64,000 nucleotides of DNA, taken from Flavobacteriia bacterium 40-80. Lineage in GTDB: Bacteria; Bacteroidota; Bacteroidia; Flavobacteriales_D; Crocinitomicaceae. The stretch spans positions 145,896-209,895 of the forward strand of contig MKVF01000004.1 in the NCBI GenBank assembly GCA_001899145.1, given 5' to 3'. Shown here piece after piece: positions 45,148-53,658 of the stretch. The translations under genes and the position numbers were made by a program. The notes beneath the pieces were generated by a model. It had not been told where the DNA came from, made no database searches, and saw only the letters and a program-made list of their open reading frames with translations. Numbering within the stretch: position 1 is the stretch's first letter; the number at the start of each line of letters is the position of its first letter.

Positions 45148-45186
45148 GACACTGATAGCGCAGATAAAGCGGATTAACACAGATTA
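45148..45186. repeat. Possible remnant of an interspersed intergenic repeat
   Basis: The stretch from GACACTGATAGCGCAG to CACAGATTA has internal near-repeats (GCAGATAAAGCG, GATTAACACAGATT). Similar phrases occur as short non-coding repeats in genomes of Bacteroidota, from memory. Only one copy is seen in this window. Confidence 0.3.
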
Positions 45187-45295
45187 TTACCTCCTGTCAG
45201 TATTTATAATCTGTACATCCGTGCAAAAGCAATCTTTCAAACCTGGCTTTGATTCCTTTATTTTCGTTAAACGTAAATCTGCCGTTGCAAATTAT

Positions 45296-45303
45296 TATCT
45301 TTG
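45296..45303 (+). promoter_or_regulatory. Likely -7 element of queD-folE
   Basis: TATCTTTG, an exact TAnnTTTG, lies 17 nt before the GTG start of queD. No TTTG is found 19-21 nt upstream. The leader would be about ten bases. Confidence 0.45.
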
Positions 45304-45320
45304 TAGTCTAATGCAAACAC

Positions 45321-45752
45321 GTGAAAACAGTATATATTGTCAGAAAGGAGCGTTTTAATGCGGCGCATAAGCTTTGGAGAAACGACTGGTCGGAAGAAAA
45401 AAATCAGGAGGTTTTCGGCAAATGCAGCAATAAAAACTGGCACGGCCACAATTTCAACTTGTTTGTGACGGTAAAAGGAGCTCCAAGTGAAGAAACAGGA
45501 TTTGTAATTGATTTAAAACGCTTAAGCCAGATTATTAAGCAGGAAGTAATTGAACATCTGGACCATAAAAATCTGAACTTAGATGTTCCCTTTCTTGAAG
45601 GTTTGCTCCCTTCTACCGAAAACCTGATTATTAAAATATGGGATTTGCTGGAAATGCCTATAAAAAAAGAGGGCGGAATTTTATGCAAGCTCCGGCTGGA
45701 AGAAACAGAGAACAATTTTGTGGAATATTTCGGTGATCATGTACCTTACTAA
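45321..45752 (+). CDS. queD: 6-carboxy-tetrahydropterin synthase / 6-pyruvoyl-tetrahydropterin synthase family
   Basis: A protein of 143 residues starting at GTG 45321. Zinc ligands His16 (NAAHKL), His41 and His43 (NWHGHNF) and catalytic Cys35 (GKCSN) are present, with HLDHKNLN and a C-terminal Glu-rich strand. The enzyme turns dihydroneopterin triphosphate, the FolE product made by the next gene, into 6-carboxy-tetrahydropterin for queuosine, or pyruvoyl-tetrahydropterin. An out-of-frame ATG lies at 45311. It ends 11 nt before folE. Confidence 0.92.
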   Translation: MKTVYIVRKERFNAAHKLWRNDWSEEKNQEVFGKCSNKNWHGHNFNLFVTVKGAPSEETGFVIDLKRLSQIIKQEVIEHLDHKNLNLDVPFLEGLLPSTENLIIKIWDLLEMPIKKEGGILCKLRLEETENNFVEYFGDHVPY

Positions 45753-45763
45753 ATACGAAACTA

Positions 45764-46348
45764 ATGAGCGATAAACATCCGGATAAAATATTAAAGATCG
45801 CATCTGTCTATAAAGATGTGATTGCTGAGCTGGGGGAAAATCCTGAGCGGGAAGGTCTTCAGAAAACTCCGGAACGGGTAGCAAAAGCGCTTCAGTTCCT
45901 GACGCATGGCTACGACCTGGATCCGGCAGAAATTTTAAAAGGCGCCCTGTTTCATGAGGACTATTCCGAAATGGTCATCGTAAAAGATATTGAAGTGTAT
46001 TCTTTGTGTGAGCACCACATGCTGCCTTTCTTCGGAAAAGCACATATTGCCTATATTCCCAACGGAAGAATTGTTGGTCTCAGCAAAATTCCAAGAATCG
46101 TGGATGCCTTCGCCAGACGTCTTCAGGTTCAGGAACGGCTGACGCTGGAAATAAGAGATTGCATCCAGGACACGCTGGCCCCGCAAGGTGTCGCAGTTGT
46201 ACTGGAATGTGCTCACATGTGCATGCAGATGAGAGGTGTACAAAAACAAAATTCATTTACCACAACCAGCGCATTCACGGGAGTTTTTCTTGAAAACGAA
46301 CCAACCAGAAAAGAATTTATTAATTTAGTAAACGCTAATTTACATTAA
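45764..46348 (+). CDS. folE: GTP cyclohydrolase I
   Basis: A protein of 194 residues. The zinc site is Cys82 and His85 (LCEHHMLPF) with Cys153 (AHMCMQMRG); also present are [20 protein letters not shown] and the C-terminal TRKEF. It converts GTP to dihydroneopterin triphosphate, which feeds folate and the queD reaction. The gene follows queD by 11 nt and precedes the Bax-inhibitor-like gene by 11 nt, so the three are probably cotranscribed. Confidence 0.95.
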   Translation: MSDKHPDKILKIASVYKDVIAELGENPEREGLQKTPERVAKALQFLTHGYDLDPAEILKGALFHEDYSEMVIVKDIEVYSLCEHHMLPFFGKAHIAYIPNGRIVGLSKIPRIVDAFARRLQVQERLTLEIRDCIQDTLAPQGVAVVLECAHMCMQMRGVQKQNSFTTTSAFTGVFLENEPTRKEFINLVNANLH

Positions 46349-46359
46349 AACTAAAAATT

Positions 46360-47076
46360 ATGGAAGAAAATTTCATTCAGGAAAGAGGATCCTTCTCAAA
46401 GGAATTATCTAGGGATTTCTTTAAGAAAGTATATGCCTATATGGGACTGGCATTGCTGATTTCAGGAGGTGTAGCTTATTACATTGGATCTTCAGCAGAA
46501 ACTTTTAAAAATCTCTTTTTTACGGAACAAGGAAGTATTAGCCCATTATTTTACATCATTGCATTTGCTCCGGTAGGACTTGCATTGGTTATTCAGATGG
46601 CCTACAGAAGTTTATCTATTCCAATACTTATGCTGCTATTTACATTGTATTCTGCAATGATTGGAGCTAGTTTGAGTACCATCTTCTTTAATTACAGTAT
46701 TGCATCCATCATGACTACATTCTTTGTCAGTGCGGGAACATTTATCGGAATGGCAGTATTGGGATATACCACAAAAACAGATTTAACCAAAATGGGAAGC
46801 TTGTTGTATATGGTATTTATCGGGATGTTTATCGCGTCCATTGCCAATTTCTTTATTAACTCAGAAGGGGTTTCATGGTGGATTTCCTTTTTAGGAGTTT
46901 TTGTATTTACAGGTCTGACGGCTTACTGGATGCAGCAGCTGAAAGGAGTTGCTGAAAACTCCATGTTAGATGGTGTTGAAAGAGATAAGCTGGCATTGGT
47001 CGGAGGCCTGAACCTGTACATCTTATTTGTCAATCTATTCCTTTCTTTGTTGAGACTATTCGGCAACAGAGACTAA
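46360..47076 (+). CDS. Bax inhibitor-1/YccA family membrane protein
   Basis: A protein of 238 residues with seven predicted membrane helices after a polar N-terminus (FIQERGSFSKELSRDFFKKVYAYM trimmed here to its motif: KVYAYMGLALLISG). Other family traits are SAGTFIGMAVLGYTTKTDLTKMG and GLNLYILFVNLFLSLLRLFG. BI-1 family proteins act as pH-dependent calcium leak channels or membrane-stress proteins; the role in this group is not settled. It is third in the queD-folE operon and is followed by a terminator. Confidence 0.9.
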   Translation: MEENFIQERGSFSKELSRDFFKKVYAYMGLALLISGGVAYYIGSSAETFKNLFFTEQGSISPLFYIIAFAPVGLALVIQMAYRSLSIPILMLLFTLYSAMIGASLSTIFFNYSIASIMTTFFVSAGTFIGMAVLGYTTKTDLTKMGSLLYMVFIGMFIASIANFFINSEGVSWWISFLGVFVFTGLTAYWMQQLKGVAENSMLDGVERDKLALVGGLNLYILFVNLFLSLLRLFGNRD

Positions 47077-47101
47077 ATAAAAAATACATTTATCTGATTA
47101 T

Positions 47102-47130
47102 AAAGCTGATGATCTCTCATCAGCTTTTTT
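47102..47130 (+). terminator. Terminator after the BI-1-like gene
   Basis: AAAGCTGATGA (47102-47112) pairs with TCATCAGCTTT (47117-47127), and the T run continues to 47130. Confidence 0.85.
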
Positions 47131-47195
47131 ATTTCTTAAAGATTTGGTAATACCAAATTGTAAAACTTTTTTTTCTCAAAAAGATTTTTATACCC

Positions 47196-47203
47196 TATCT
47201 TTG
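47196..47203 (+). promoter_or_regulatory. Likely -7 element of the fibronectin III gene
   Basis: TATCTTTG, an exact TAnnTTTG, lies 19 nt before the ATG. The -33 side is a T-rich stretch (TTTTTTTTCTC) without TTTG at the exact distance. Confidence 0.45.
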
Positions 47204-47221
47204 GCAAAAAAACTTTAAAGT

Positions 47222-49309
47222 ATGACGAATTTTACAAGAAAATCAATTCTAATACTTGCTTTTATAGCGAGTTGCTTTGGGGCGAAAGCACAATACAGCA
47301 CAGGATTTGAAAACCTGAACGGAGCAAAATCAGGATGGGCAGAAAATACAACTCCCGTTGATATTGATGGAATAACCTGGACACTGAAAAATGCTCTGGT
47401 AGCTTCCACAACTGATGCTGGTGATATGAAAAATGGTAGCTTCTCTATGCGGATGAGAAGACAAACATCAGACAATGCTTATGCAGTAATGGCTGCTGAC
47501 AAATCAAACGGAGCAGGTACTATCTCTTTCTATTATGCACGCGCTAATTTCAGTCAGGACAGAACAGGGATTTCACCAAAAGTTGTCGTAAGAATCAGTA
47601 ATGATGCAGGAGCAACCTGGACAAATGTAGGAGATACTGTATTCTTTGCAGGAGTGGATGTACTAACACAATGGACAGCAACAACCAATATCTCAGGAGA
47701 TATCCGTATAAAATTTGATATTGTATCCGGTGACAACGGAAAACGTATAAATATTGATGATCTTAATATTACTGATTACGCTGCGCCTGCAGCCTGTGAA
47801 GCACCTACAAATTTAGTATTGACAGATAATCAGAATGGTTCTCTTACTGCTTCATGGACAGCTCCGGCAACTCTTCCGGCAATTGGTTATTATATAGCTG
47901 TCGTTCCGACAGGAAATACCCCTGCTCAAGCTGACTACTTTACAGCAGCTTCTTCTGCGACAACATTTACAACAGATACATTGAAAAACGGAACAGCTTT
48001 AGCTGATGGTTCTACTTATGACGTTTATGTAATGGCGGTTTGTGCTCACGGTGCAGGCGGATATGCTACTCCGATCCAGGATGATGTAACAGTAACTGAC
48101 GTAGCTTGCCCTGCTGCAACAGCTTTAGTTTTAACAGATAACACAGACGGATCTCTTACTGCTTCCTGGACAGCTCCGGCAACTCTTCCGGCAATTGGTT
48201 ATTATATAGCTGTTGTTCCGACAGGAACTACTCCTTCCCAGTCAGACTATTTTACAGCAACTCCTTCTGCGACAACATTTACAACAGATACATTGAAAAA
48301 CGGAACAGCTTTAGCAGACGGTTCTACTTATGACGTTTATGTAATGGCAGTTTGTGCTCACGGTGCAGGTGGATACGCTACTCCGATCCAGGATGATGTA
48401 ACTATAACAATTGCAGCAACACCGTCATGTGCAGCGCCTACAAATTTAGTGGTAACGGATAACGGAAACGGCTCTGTTACTGCTTCCTGGACAGCTCCGG
48501 CAACTCTTCCGGCAATTGGTTATTATATAGCTGTTGTTCCGACAGGAAATACCCCTGCTCAAGCTGACTACTTTACAGCTGCTTCTTCTGCGACAACATT
48601 TACAACAGATACGTTGAAAAACGGAACAGCTCTGGCAGATGGTTCTACTTATGATGTTCATGTGATGGCAGTTTGTGCTCATGGCGCAGGCGGATACGCT
48701 ACCCCGATCCAGGATGATGTAACTGTTACTATCTCTTCAGCAAGCTGTCAGGATCCTGCAAATATCACTATAACAGATAACGGAAACGCCTCTGTTAACA
48801 TTTCATGGACGGCTCCGGCAACAATTCCTCAAAATGGTTACTATTATGCGGTAGTTCCTCAGGGAACAACACCATCTGTTCCGAATGATTACGTTAATAC
48901 AAGCGCAACTTCATTAACAAATATTAATGCCACTACTCTTGCTACCGGTTCAGCGCCGTTAACAGGCGGAACAACTTATACATTCCATCTTCGCTCATTC
49001 TGTTTCCACGGAGCTGGCGGCTATGGTAACGAATTCGAGAATGATTTCACATTGACACTTGGTGTAAATGATATCCATTCGGAAATCTCCGGAATTTATC
49101 CTAATCCTGCAGAAACAACGTTAACAATAGACACGAAAGCAGAAGAAGGTATAATTTCAATCGTTGATCTGACAGGCAAAACAATTGCAACTTCAGCAAT
49201 CAAAGGTAATTCTACAACAATCAGCGTTTCTGACTTACCAGGCGGAATGTATCAGGTGGTTCTTTCCACTTCCAATACTACTTCCGTTTCCAAGTTTGTG
49301 AAGAAATAA
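47222..49309 (+). CDS. Secreted fibronectin III-repeat protein with T9SS sorting domain
   Basis: A protein of 695 residues with a signal peptide (about 1-24). Residues 25-185 form a jelly-roll-like domain (YSTGFENL, IRIKFDIVSGDNGKRINIDD). Four fibronectin type III-like repeats follow, starting near residues 192, 296, 403 and 509, each with a Cys-x5-Asn start and ATLPAIGYYIAVVPTG or a related strand; the first three are almost identical. Residues about 620-695 are a type A T9SS sorting domain (GIYPNPAETTLTI, VSKFVKK). It is probably a surface or secreted binding protein or part of a multidomain enzyme complex; no catalytic domain is seen. It has its own -7 box and terminator. Confidence 0.87.
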   Translation: MTNFTRKSILILAFIASCFGAKAQYSTGFENLNGAKSGWAENTTPVDIDGITWTLKNALVASTTDAGDMKNGSFSMRMRRQTSDNAYAVMAADKSNGAGTISFYYARANFSQDRTGISPKVVVRISNDAGATWTNVGDTVFFAGVDVLTQWTATTNISGDIRIKFDIVSGDNGKRINIDDLNITDYAAPAACEAPTNLVLTDNQNGSLTASWTAPATLPAIGYYIAVVPTGNTPAQADYFTAASSATTFTTDTLKNGTALADGSTYDVYVMAVCAHGAGGYATPIQDDVTVTDVACPAATALVLTDNTDGSLTASWTAPATLPAIGYYIAVVPTGTTPSQSDYFTATPSATTFTTDTLKNGTALADGSTYDVYVMAVCAHGAGGYATPIQDDVTITIAATPSCAAPTNLVVTDNGNGSVTASWTAPATLPAIGYYIAVVPTGNTPAQADYFTAASSATTFTTDTLKNGTALADGSTYDVHVMAVCAHGAGGYATPIQDDVTVTISSASCQDPANITITDNGNASVNISWTAPATIPQNGYYYAVVPQGTTPSVPNDYVNTSATSLTNINATTLATGSAPLTGGTTYTFHLRSFCFHGAGGYGNEFENDFTLTLGVNDIHSEISGIYPNPAETTLTIDTKAEEGIISIVDLTGKTIATSAIKGNSTTISVSDLPGGMYQVVLSTSNTTSVSKFVKK
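47795..48745 (+). repeat. Three near-identical tandem fibronectin III repeats
   Basis: Units begin at 47795, 48107 and 48428, with spacings 312 and 321 nt; a fourth, diverged unit starts at 48746. Long stretches, for example the one coding GYYIAVVPTG and the one coding TFTTDTLKNGTALADGSTYDV, are nearly the same at the DNA level, including third codon positions. Confidence 0.9.
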
Positions 49310-49327
49310 ATATATAGATTACATTAT

Positions 49328-49364
49328 AAAAAAACACCCGATGAATGTCATCGGGTGTTTTTTT
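49328..49364. terminator. Bidirectional terminator between the fibronectin III gene and rel
   Basis: A perfect 17-bp stem, A7-CACCCGATGA paired with TCATCGGGTG-T7, loop ATG. It serves both convergent genes. Confidence 0.9.
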
Positions 49365-49406
49365 ATATATCTGTCTAACTTCTGACGTCTTGCTCTCTAA
49401 CCTCTC

Positions 49407-51659
49407 TTACGGCATTTCAAAATCGCTCTCGTTTTCATCTTCTTCAAACTCTTCCTTATAGTCTTCTTCCACACGGTCAATTCGTTTCACACCTTCGATC
49501 AGCTGGAATTTCTGCACTAAAACATCCAGATGCTCACGGTCAAAAACCAGCACTTCTATTTCTCCTTCAAATAATCCGTCGATCGCACGGAAGTAAATCG
49601 AGTGCATATTTACGTTCAGCTGATTCGAAATAATCTCCGTAATTCTGTTTACAATCCCCACATCATCGATCCCCACCAGCTTCAGTTTCACCAAATGAGC
49701 TTTCAACTTTTGCTGCTTCCATTTCGCCTTGATACAGCGATACGCGTACTTGGACATTAAATGCTCTACCGCGTGGCAATTGGAACGGTGCACTTTTATA
49801 CCTTCGGTTTTTGTAATAAAACCAAAAATGTCATCTCCCGGAATCGGGCGGCAGCATTTCGCCAGCTTGTATTGAATATTTTTAAAATCCTCTCCTACAA
49901 TCAGGATATCTTCCTTTTTGTTTATTTTAGGATAGACATCCAGCTCGTGACGATCTTTCGGGGTATCGGACTTCAAGCCGAATTCCAGAAAACCGTTATT
50001 TTCTTCCAGCTCCCGGATCTTGTTCATGTCTATTTTGCCCTTTGCCGCACGGATATACAATTCTGTCAGTGAAGGCAGCTCAAAATAATCTTTGATGATC
50101 TCTACATTTTCCTTTGTAACCCGAAGATTGAACTGTTTTAATTTACGTTCCAGAATGTCTTTGCCATCCAAGGCAATCATTTTTCGCTCATCATTGAGAA
50201 AGTCACGGATCTTGTGTTTTGCCCGGGCAGAAGTCACCATTTTAATCCATTCCTCTGACGGTTTCTGCTTCTCCGAAGTGATGATCTCTACTTGGTCTCC
50301 GTTGTGAAGCTCATAGCTTAAAGGGACGAGCTTCATGTTGACTTTTGCTCCGATACAGGTATTTCCGATATGCGTATGAATATCATACGCAAAATCCAGA
50401 ATAGTGGATTTTACCGGTAGCACCCGCAAATCTCCTTTGGGAGTAAATACATATATTTCATCGGAGAACAGGTTCATCTTAAACTCGTTCACAAACTCCA
50501 TTGCGCTCAACCCCTGGTTCTCAATCAAATCTCTGACCTCAGCGATCCAGCGGTCCAACTTGCTTATGTTGGATTCGTTCTCCTTGTATTTATAATGCGC
50601 AGCAAGTCCCTTTTCGGCAATCTCATCCATTCGTTTCGTACGTATCTGCACTTCCACCCATTTTCCCTGAGGAGACATTACAGTGGTATGCAGCGATTCA
50701 TAACCGTTTGCTCTAGGTGTAGAGATCCAGTCGCGCAAACGCTCCGGACTCGGCTGATAGAAATCCGTAACAATGGAATAGATTCTCCAGCAATCTGATT
50801 TTTCCTTTTCCGGAGTGCTCTCCACGATAATCCGGATCGCAAACAAGTCATATACTTCCTCAAAAGGAATCTGCTTTGATTGCATTTTTTTCCAGATAGA
50901 AGAAATGGATTTAGTTCGGACCTTCACATCATACTTATACCCTTCATTATCCAGTGCTTGCTTAATCGGATATGTAAATCTCCTGATAAACCGGTTTCGG
51001 ACATCTTTAGAGGATTTCAGCTTTCCTTCCAGCATTTCAAAAATATCCGGATCAGTGTATTTAAACGAAAGATCATCCAGCTCACTTTTAATGGAATACA
51101 ATCCCAGGCGATGTGCGAGCGGAGCATAAAGAAAACGGGTTTCAGAAGCTATTTTCAACTGCTTATCCGGGCGCATTCCGTCCAGTGTACGCATATTGTG
51201 CAGGCGATCCGCCAGCTTGATCAGCACGACACGAATATCGTCCGAAATGGTCAGGATCATCTTACGGAAATTTTCCGCCTGTAAAGAAGCATTTTCATCG
51301 AAAACTTCCGGGATCTTCGTTAATCCATCAATAATAATGCGGCATTTACTGCCGAAAAGCTCTTCAATATCATCCAGCGTGATATGTGTATCTTCAACAG
51401 TATCATGCAGTAACGCGCACACTACGCTTGTTGCTCCCAGCCCGATTTCTTCCGCACAAATCCGTGCAACAGCGATCGGATGAAAAATATACGGTTCACC
51501 GCTTTTCCGACGCATGTCCTTATGCGCTTCAACAGCTACGTCAAATGCTTTTCGTATCATCTTTGTCTTTGCGGGAGTCAGGTTTCTGACAGAACGCAGC
51601 AATCCCCTGAACGCCGACAAGATTTCCTTCCGCTCCTTTTCTAAATCTATTTCGTGCAT
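49407..51659 (-). CDS. rel: Bifunctional (p)ppGpp synthetase/hydrolase, Rel/SpoT family
   Basis: A protein of 750 residues. The hydrolase domain has His60, His85-Asp86 and Glu89-Asp90 (LLHDTVED), so hydrolysis should be active. The synthetase domain shows RVNGYESLHT-like RANGYESLHTTV and the IQIRT stretch (VEVQIRTKRMDEIAE). A TGS domain (VFTPKGDLRVLPVKSTILDFAYDIHT), a zinc-finger/helical part (KCCRPIPGDDIFGF) and a C-terminal ACT domain follow. It makes and breaks (p)ppGpp in the stringent response. Divergent from the kinase gene at 51890. Confidence 0.95.
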   Translation of the reverse strand: MHEIDLEKERKEILSAFRGLLRSVRNLTPAKTKMIRKAFDVAVEAHKDMRRKSGEPYIFHPIAVARICAEEIGLGATSVVCALLHDTVEDTHITLDDIEELFGSKCRIIIDGLTKIPEVFDENASLQAENFRKMILTISDDIRVVLIKLADRLHNMRTLDGMRPDKQLKIASETRFLYAPLAHRLGLYSIKSELDDLSFKYTDPDIFEMLEGKLKSSKDVRNRFIRRFTYPIKQALDNEGYKYDVKVRTKSISSIWKKMQSKQIPFEEVYDLFAIRIIVESTPEKEKSDCWRIYSIVTDFYQPSPERLRDWISTPRANGYESLHTTVMSPQGKWVEVQIRTKRMDEIAEKGLAAHYKYKENESNISKLDRWIAEVRDLIENQGLSAMEFVNEFKMNLFSDEIYVFTPKGDLRVLPVKSTILDFAYDIHTHIGNTCIGAKVNMKLVPLSYELHNGDQVEIITSEKQKPSEEWIKMVTSARAKHKIRDFLNDERKMIALDGKDILERKLKQFNLRVTKENVEIIKDYFELPSLTELYIRAAKGKIDMNKIRELEENNGFLEFGLKSDTPKDRHELDVYPKINKKEDILIVGEDFKNIQYKLAKCCRPIPGDDIFGFITKTEGIKVHRSNCHAVEHLMSKYAYRCIKAKWKQQKLKAHLVKLKLVGIDDVGIVNRITEIISNQLNVNMHSIYFRAIDGLFEGEIEVLVFDREHLDVLVQKFQLIEGVKRIDRVEEDYKEEFEEDENESDFEMP

Positions 51660-51840
51660 GAAAAAACAGTATTTGAAACTAAAATTAATAACATTACAGG
51701 AAAATATTCATTTCCGGACATGCTTTTTATCCTTTAACAGCTATTTTGATTTTCTTTGAGCGGTTTTCATTTCTGTCTTTGAGCGCTACTTACTCGGGAA
51801 CCCATTGCCGGTATTTTAAATCCGCTTAATTTTTTGTTTG

Positions 51841-51848
51841 TATATTTG
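51841..51848 (+). promoter_or_regulatory. Likely -7 element of the LytS-type kinase gene
   Basis: TATATTTG, an exact TAnnTTTG, 41 nt before the ATG. The -33 region reads TTTT with a 23-nt spacer, so it is only partly conserved. Confidence 0.4.
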
Positions 51849-51889
51849 TGGCATTACAGGTAGGCTCCAAAGCCTGAAAAGCAGCAGGT

Positions 51890-52657
51890 ATGAACATTTT
51901 TTTGCCACTCATATACTCATGTATTCTATTGATCATCATCTTATTACTAACAGTAATTTACCTTCTTGTAAAAATCAGCCGGAAAAATAAAGCACAAAAA
52001 GAAACAGAAGAAGCATTTGAGCATCTCCGGCAGTATGAAAACAAATACAATCAGCTACAGCTTGAGAGCCTGCAGGCCAAATTAAATCCTCATCTTTTCA
52101 AAAATATTCTGAACTCCATTCAGTCACACGCTTATCAGACTTATTTCGCGATGGACAAGCTTGCGAACGTACTGGATTATATTCTGTATGAAAGCCGGAA
52201 CAGGTTTGTTTCGCCGAAAGAAGAAATGGAATTTGCCCTGAATCTGATAGAGATAAACAAAATAAAAATCAGCCCGCTATTTGAATTGAAAGTCAAGCTG
52301 AAAGCAGACGAACAGGATGTGCTCTACGAACAACAGCTCCTGGCGCCGCTGGTATGCGTGGAGCTGATAGAAAATGCTTTCAAACATGCCGACATTCAGA
52401 GTCCCAGTGCTTTTATCTCAATAGAAATAGGGTTCAGCGATCACCTTTTTTTCATGACGGTAGCAAATAAAATATCCCCAAAAATGCCTCTGAAAAAGGA
52501 AAAAAGCGGAATCGGAACGGAAACCTTCGAACAACGGTTAAAAATCATTTACAAAGACAACTTCAAGCTGGAAAAATCAGTAAATGAAGATGTTTTTATT
52601 GCTAACTTAAAAATAAACCTCCTTGAGTACAAAACTAAAATGCTTGCTTCTGGATGA
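51890..52657 (+). CDS. LytS-type sensor histidine kinase, single membrane helix
   Basis: A protein of 255 residues. One membrane helix at about 5-28 is followed by a short coiled coil. His68 in LNPHLFKNILN is the phosphoacceptor of the HisKA_5 type, and the HATPase region has LIENAFKHA for the N box and SGIGTETFEQRL late. No periplasmic sensing domain is present. It should phosphorylate the LytTR regulator encoded next, whose gene overlaps its end by 35 nt. Confidence 0.9.
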   Translation: MNIFLPLIYSCILLIIILLLTVIYLLVKISRKNKAQKETEEAFEHLRQYENKYNQLQLESLQAKLNPHLFKNILNSIQSHAYQTYFAMDKLANVLDYILYESRNRFVSPKEEMEFALNLIEINKIKISPLFELKVKLKADEQDVLYEQQLLAPLVCVELIENAFKHADIQSPSAFISIEIGFSDHLFFMTVANKISPKMPLKKEKSGIGTETFEQRLKIIYKDNFKLEKSVNEDVFIANLKINLLEYKTKMLASG

Positions 52658-53345
52658 TGAGCTGCCGGGGCTGACGTATCTCAAAATGCTTTGTGAGCAG
52701 ATTCCCGACCTGGAAGTTGTAAAATCATTCAATAACCCGGTTGTTTTTCTGAACGAGATTCCTTCTCTTGAATTCGATCTATGCATCATGGATATCGAAA
52801 TGCCGGAAATGAATGGTTTACAGGTGGCAAATCTGATTTCAGGAAAACCCGTCATTTTCACAACAGCATATAAGGAACACGCGGCAGAAGCGTTTGATAT
52901 CGACGCAATAGATTATGTGCGCAAACCTGTCAAAAAAGAGCGCCTGCAGCAAGCGATAGAAAAAGCAAAACTCCGGCTAAATCAACACCGTCCGGAGAAA
53001 AAATTTATTCAAATTAATACGGATAAAGGGAAGGCTGTTATTTTCTTCGAGCAGCTGGCATATATAAAAGCTTCCGAGATTGACAGCCGTGATAAGGTCG
53101 CTCATCTCATCGATGGAAGTACCATTGTTCTGAAAAATATTTCATTTAAATCGTTAAAGGCCATGCTTCCCACAGAGGATTTTGTTCGCATCAACAAGAA
53201 AGAAGTCATTGCTCTTAAAATTGTAAAGCTTTTTTCATTTGATGAGATAACAACAACGATTTCCACTGATGGAAAAACACCTTTGAAGCTCTCTCTCGGT
53301 GAGGTTTACCGCGAAGTATTCCTGCAACGGGTAAGAACCGTATAA
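52623..53345 (+). CDS. LytTR-family response regulator
   Basis: A protein of 240 residues beginning at TTG 52623, in the frame giving MSTKLKCLLLDDELPG; no ATG start fits better. The receiver has Asp57 (CIMDIEMPEMNG) and Lys (RKPVKKERL); the LytTR DNA-binding domain spans about 135-238 (VRINKKEVIALKIVKLFSFDEI). It overlaps the kinase gene by 35 nt, so coupled translation is likely. The target may include the antiporter gene downstream (inference). Confidence 0.88.
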   Translation: MSTKLKCLLLDDELPGLTYLKMLCEQIPDLEVVKSFNNPVVFLNEIPSLEFDLCIMDIEMPEMNGLQVANLISGKPVIFTTAYKEHAAEAFDIDAIDYVRKPVKKERLQQAIEKAKLRLNQHRPEKKFIQINTDKGKAVIFFEQLAYIKASEIDSRDKVAHLIDGSTIVLKNISFKSLKAMLPTEDFVRINKKEVIALKIVKLFSFDEITTTISTDGKTPLKLSLGEVYREVFLQRVRTV

Positions 53346-53658
53346 ATCAATATCCACCGGAAATCTGGCGCCCGGCTGTCAGAAGCGCATCACTTGATTA
53401 CATCTTTTTACGGTTTTATTACATTTCTTTTTCCGTTCATATTTACTCCGCTTAATCGTTGCAAATTAGTTCGCATTTTTGCCGAAAAATTAATTTGTTC
53501 CGACAGTTAATCTTTTTTTAAATTATTACTTTTGCTAGCACCTCTTTATAAGTGACATACACGGCCGGAAACATAGATAAACAGCCTTCTCTGCTTTTAA
53601 AATACAAGCATATAAACAGGCTGCATACATTCCTCAATGACATAAACACCCAACAAGA
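53346..53658 (+). other. 313-nt intergenic region before the antiporter
   Basis: No gene is seen. TACTTTTG at 53527-53534 fits a -7 box, 125 nt before the ATG. The region has T-rich near-repeats (TTACATCTTTTTACGG, TTACATTTCTTTTTCCG at 53398-53435) that could be a LytTR binding site, but this is weak. Confidence 0.35.
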
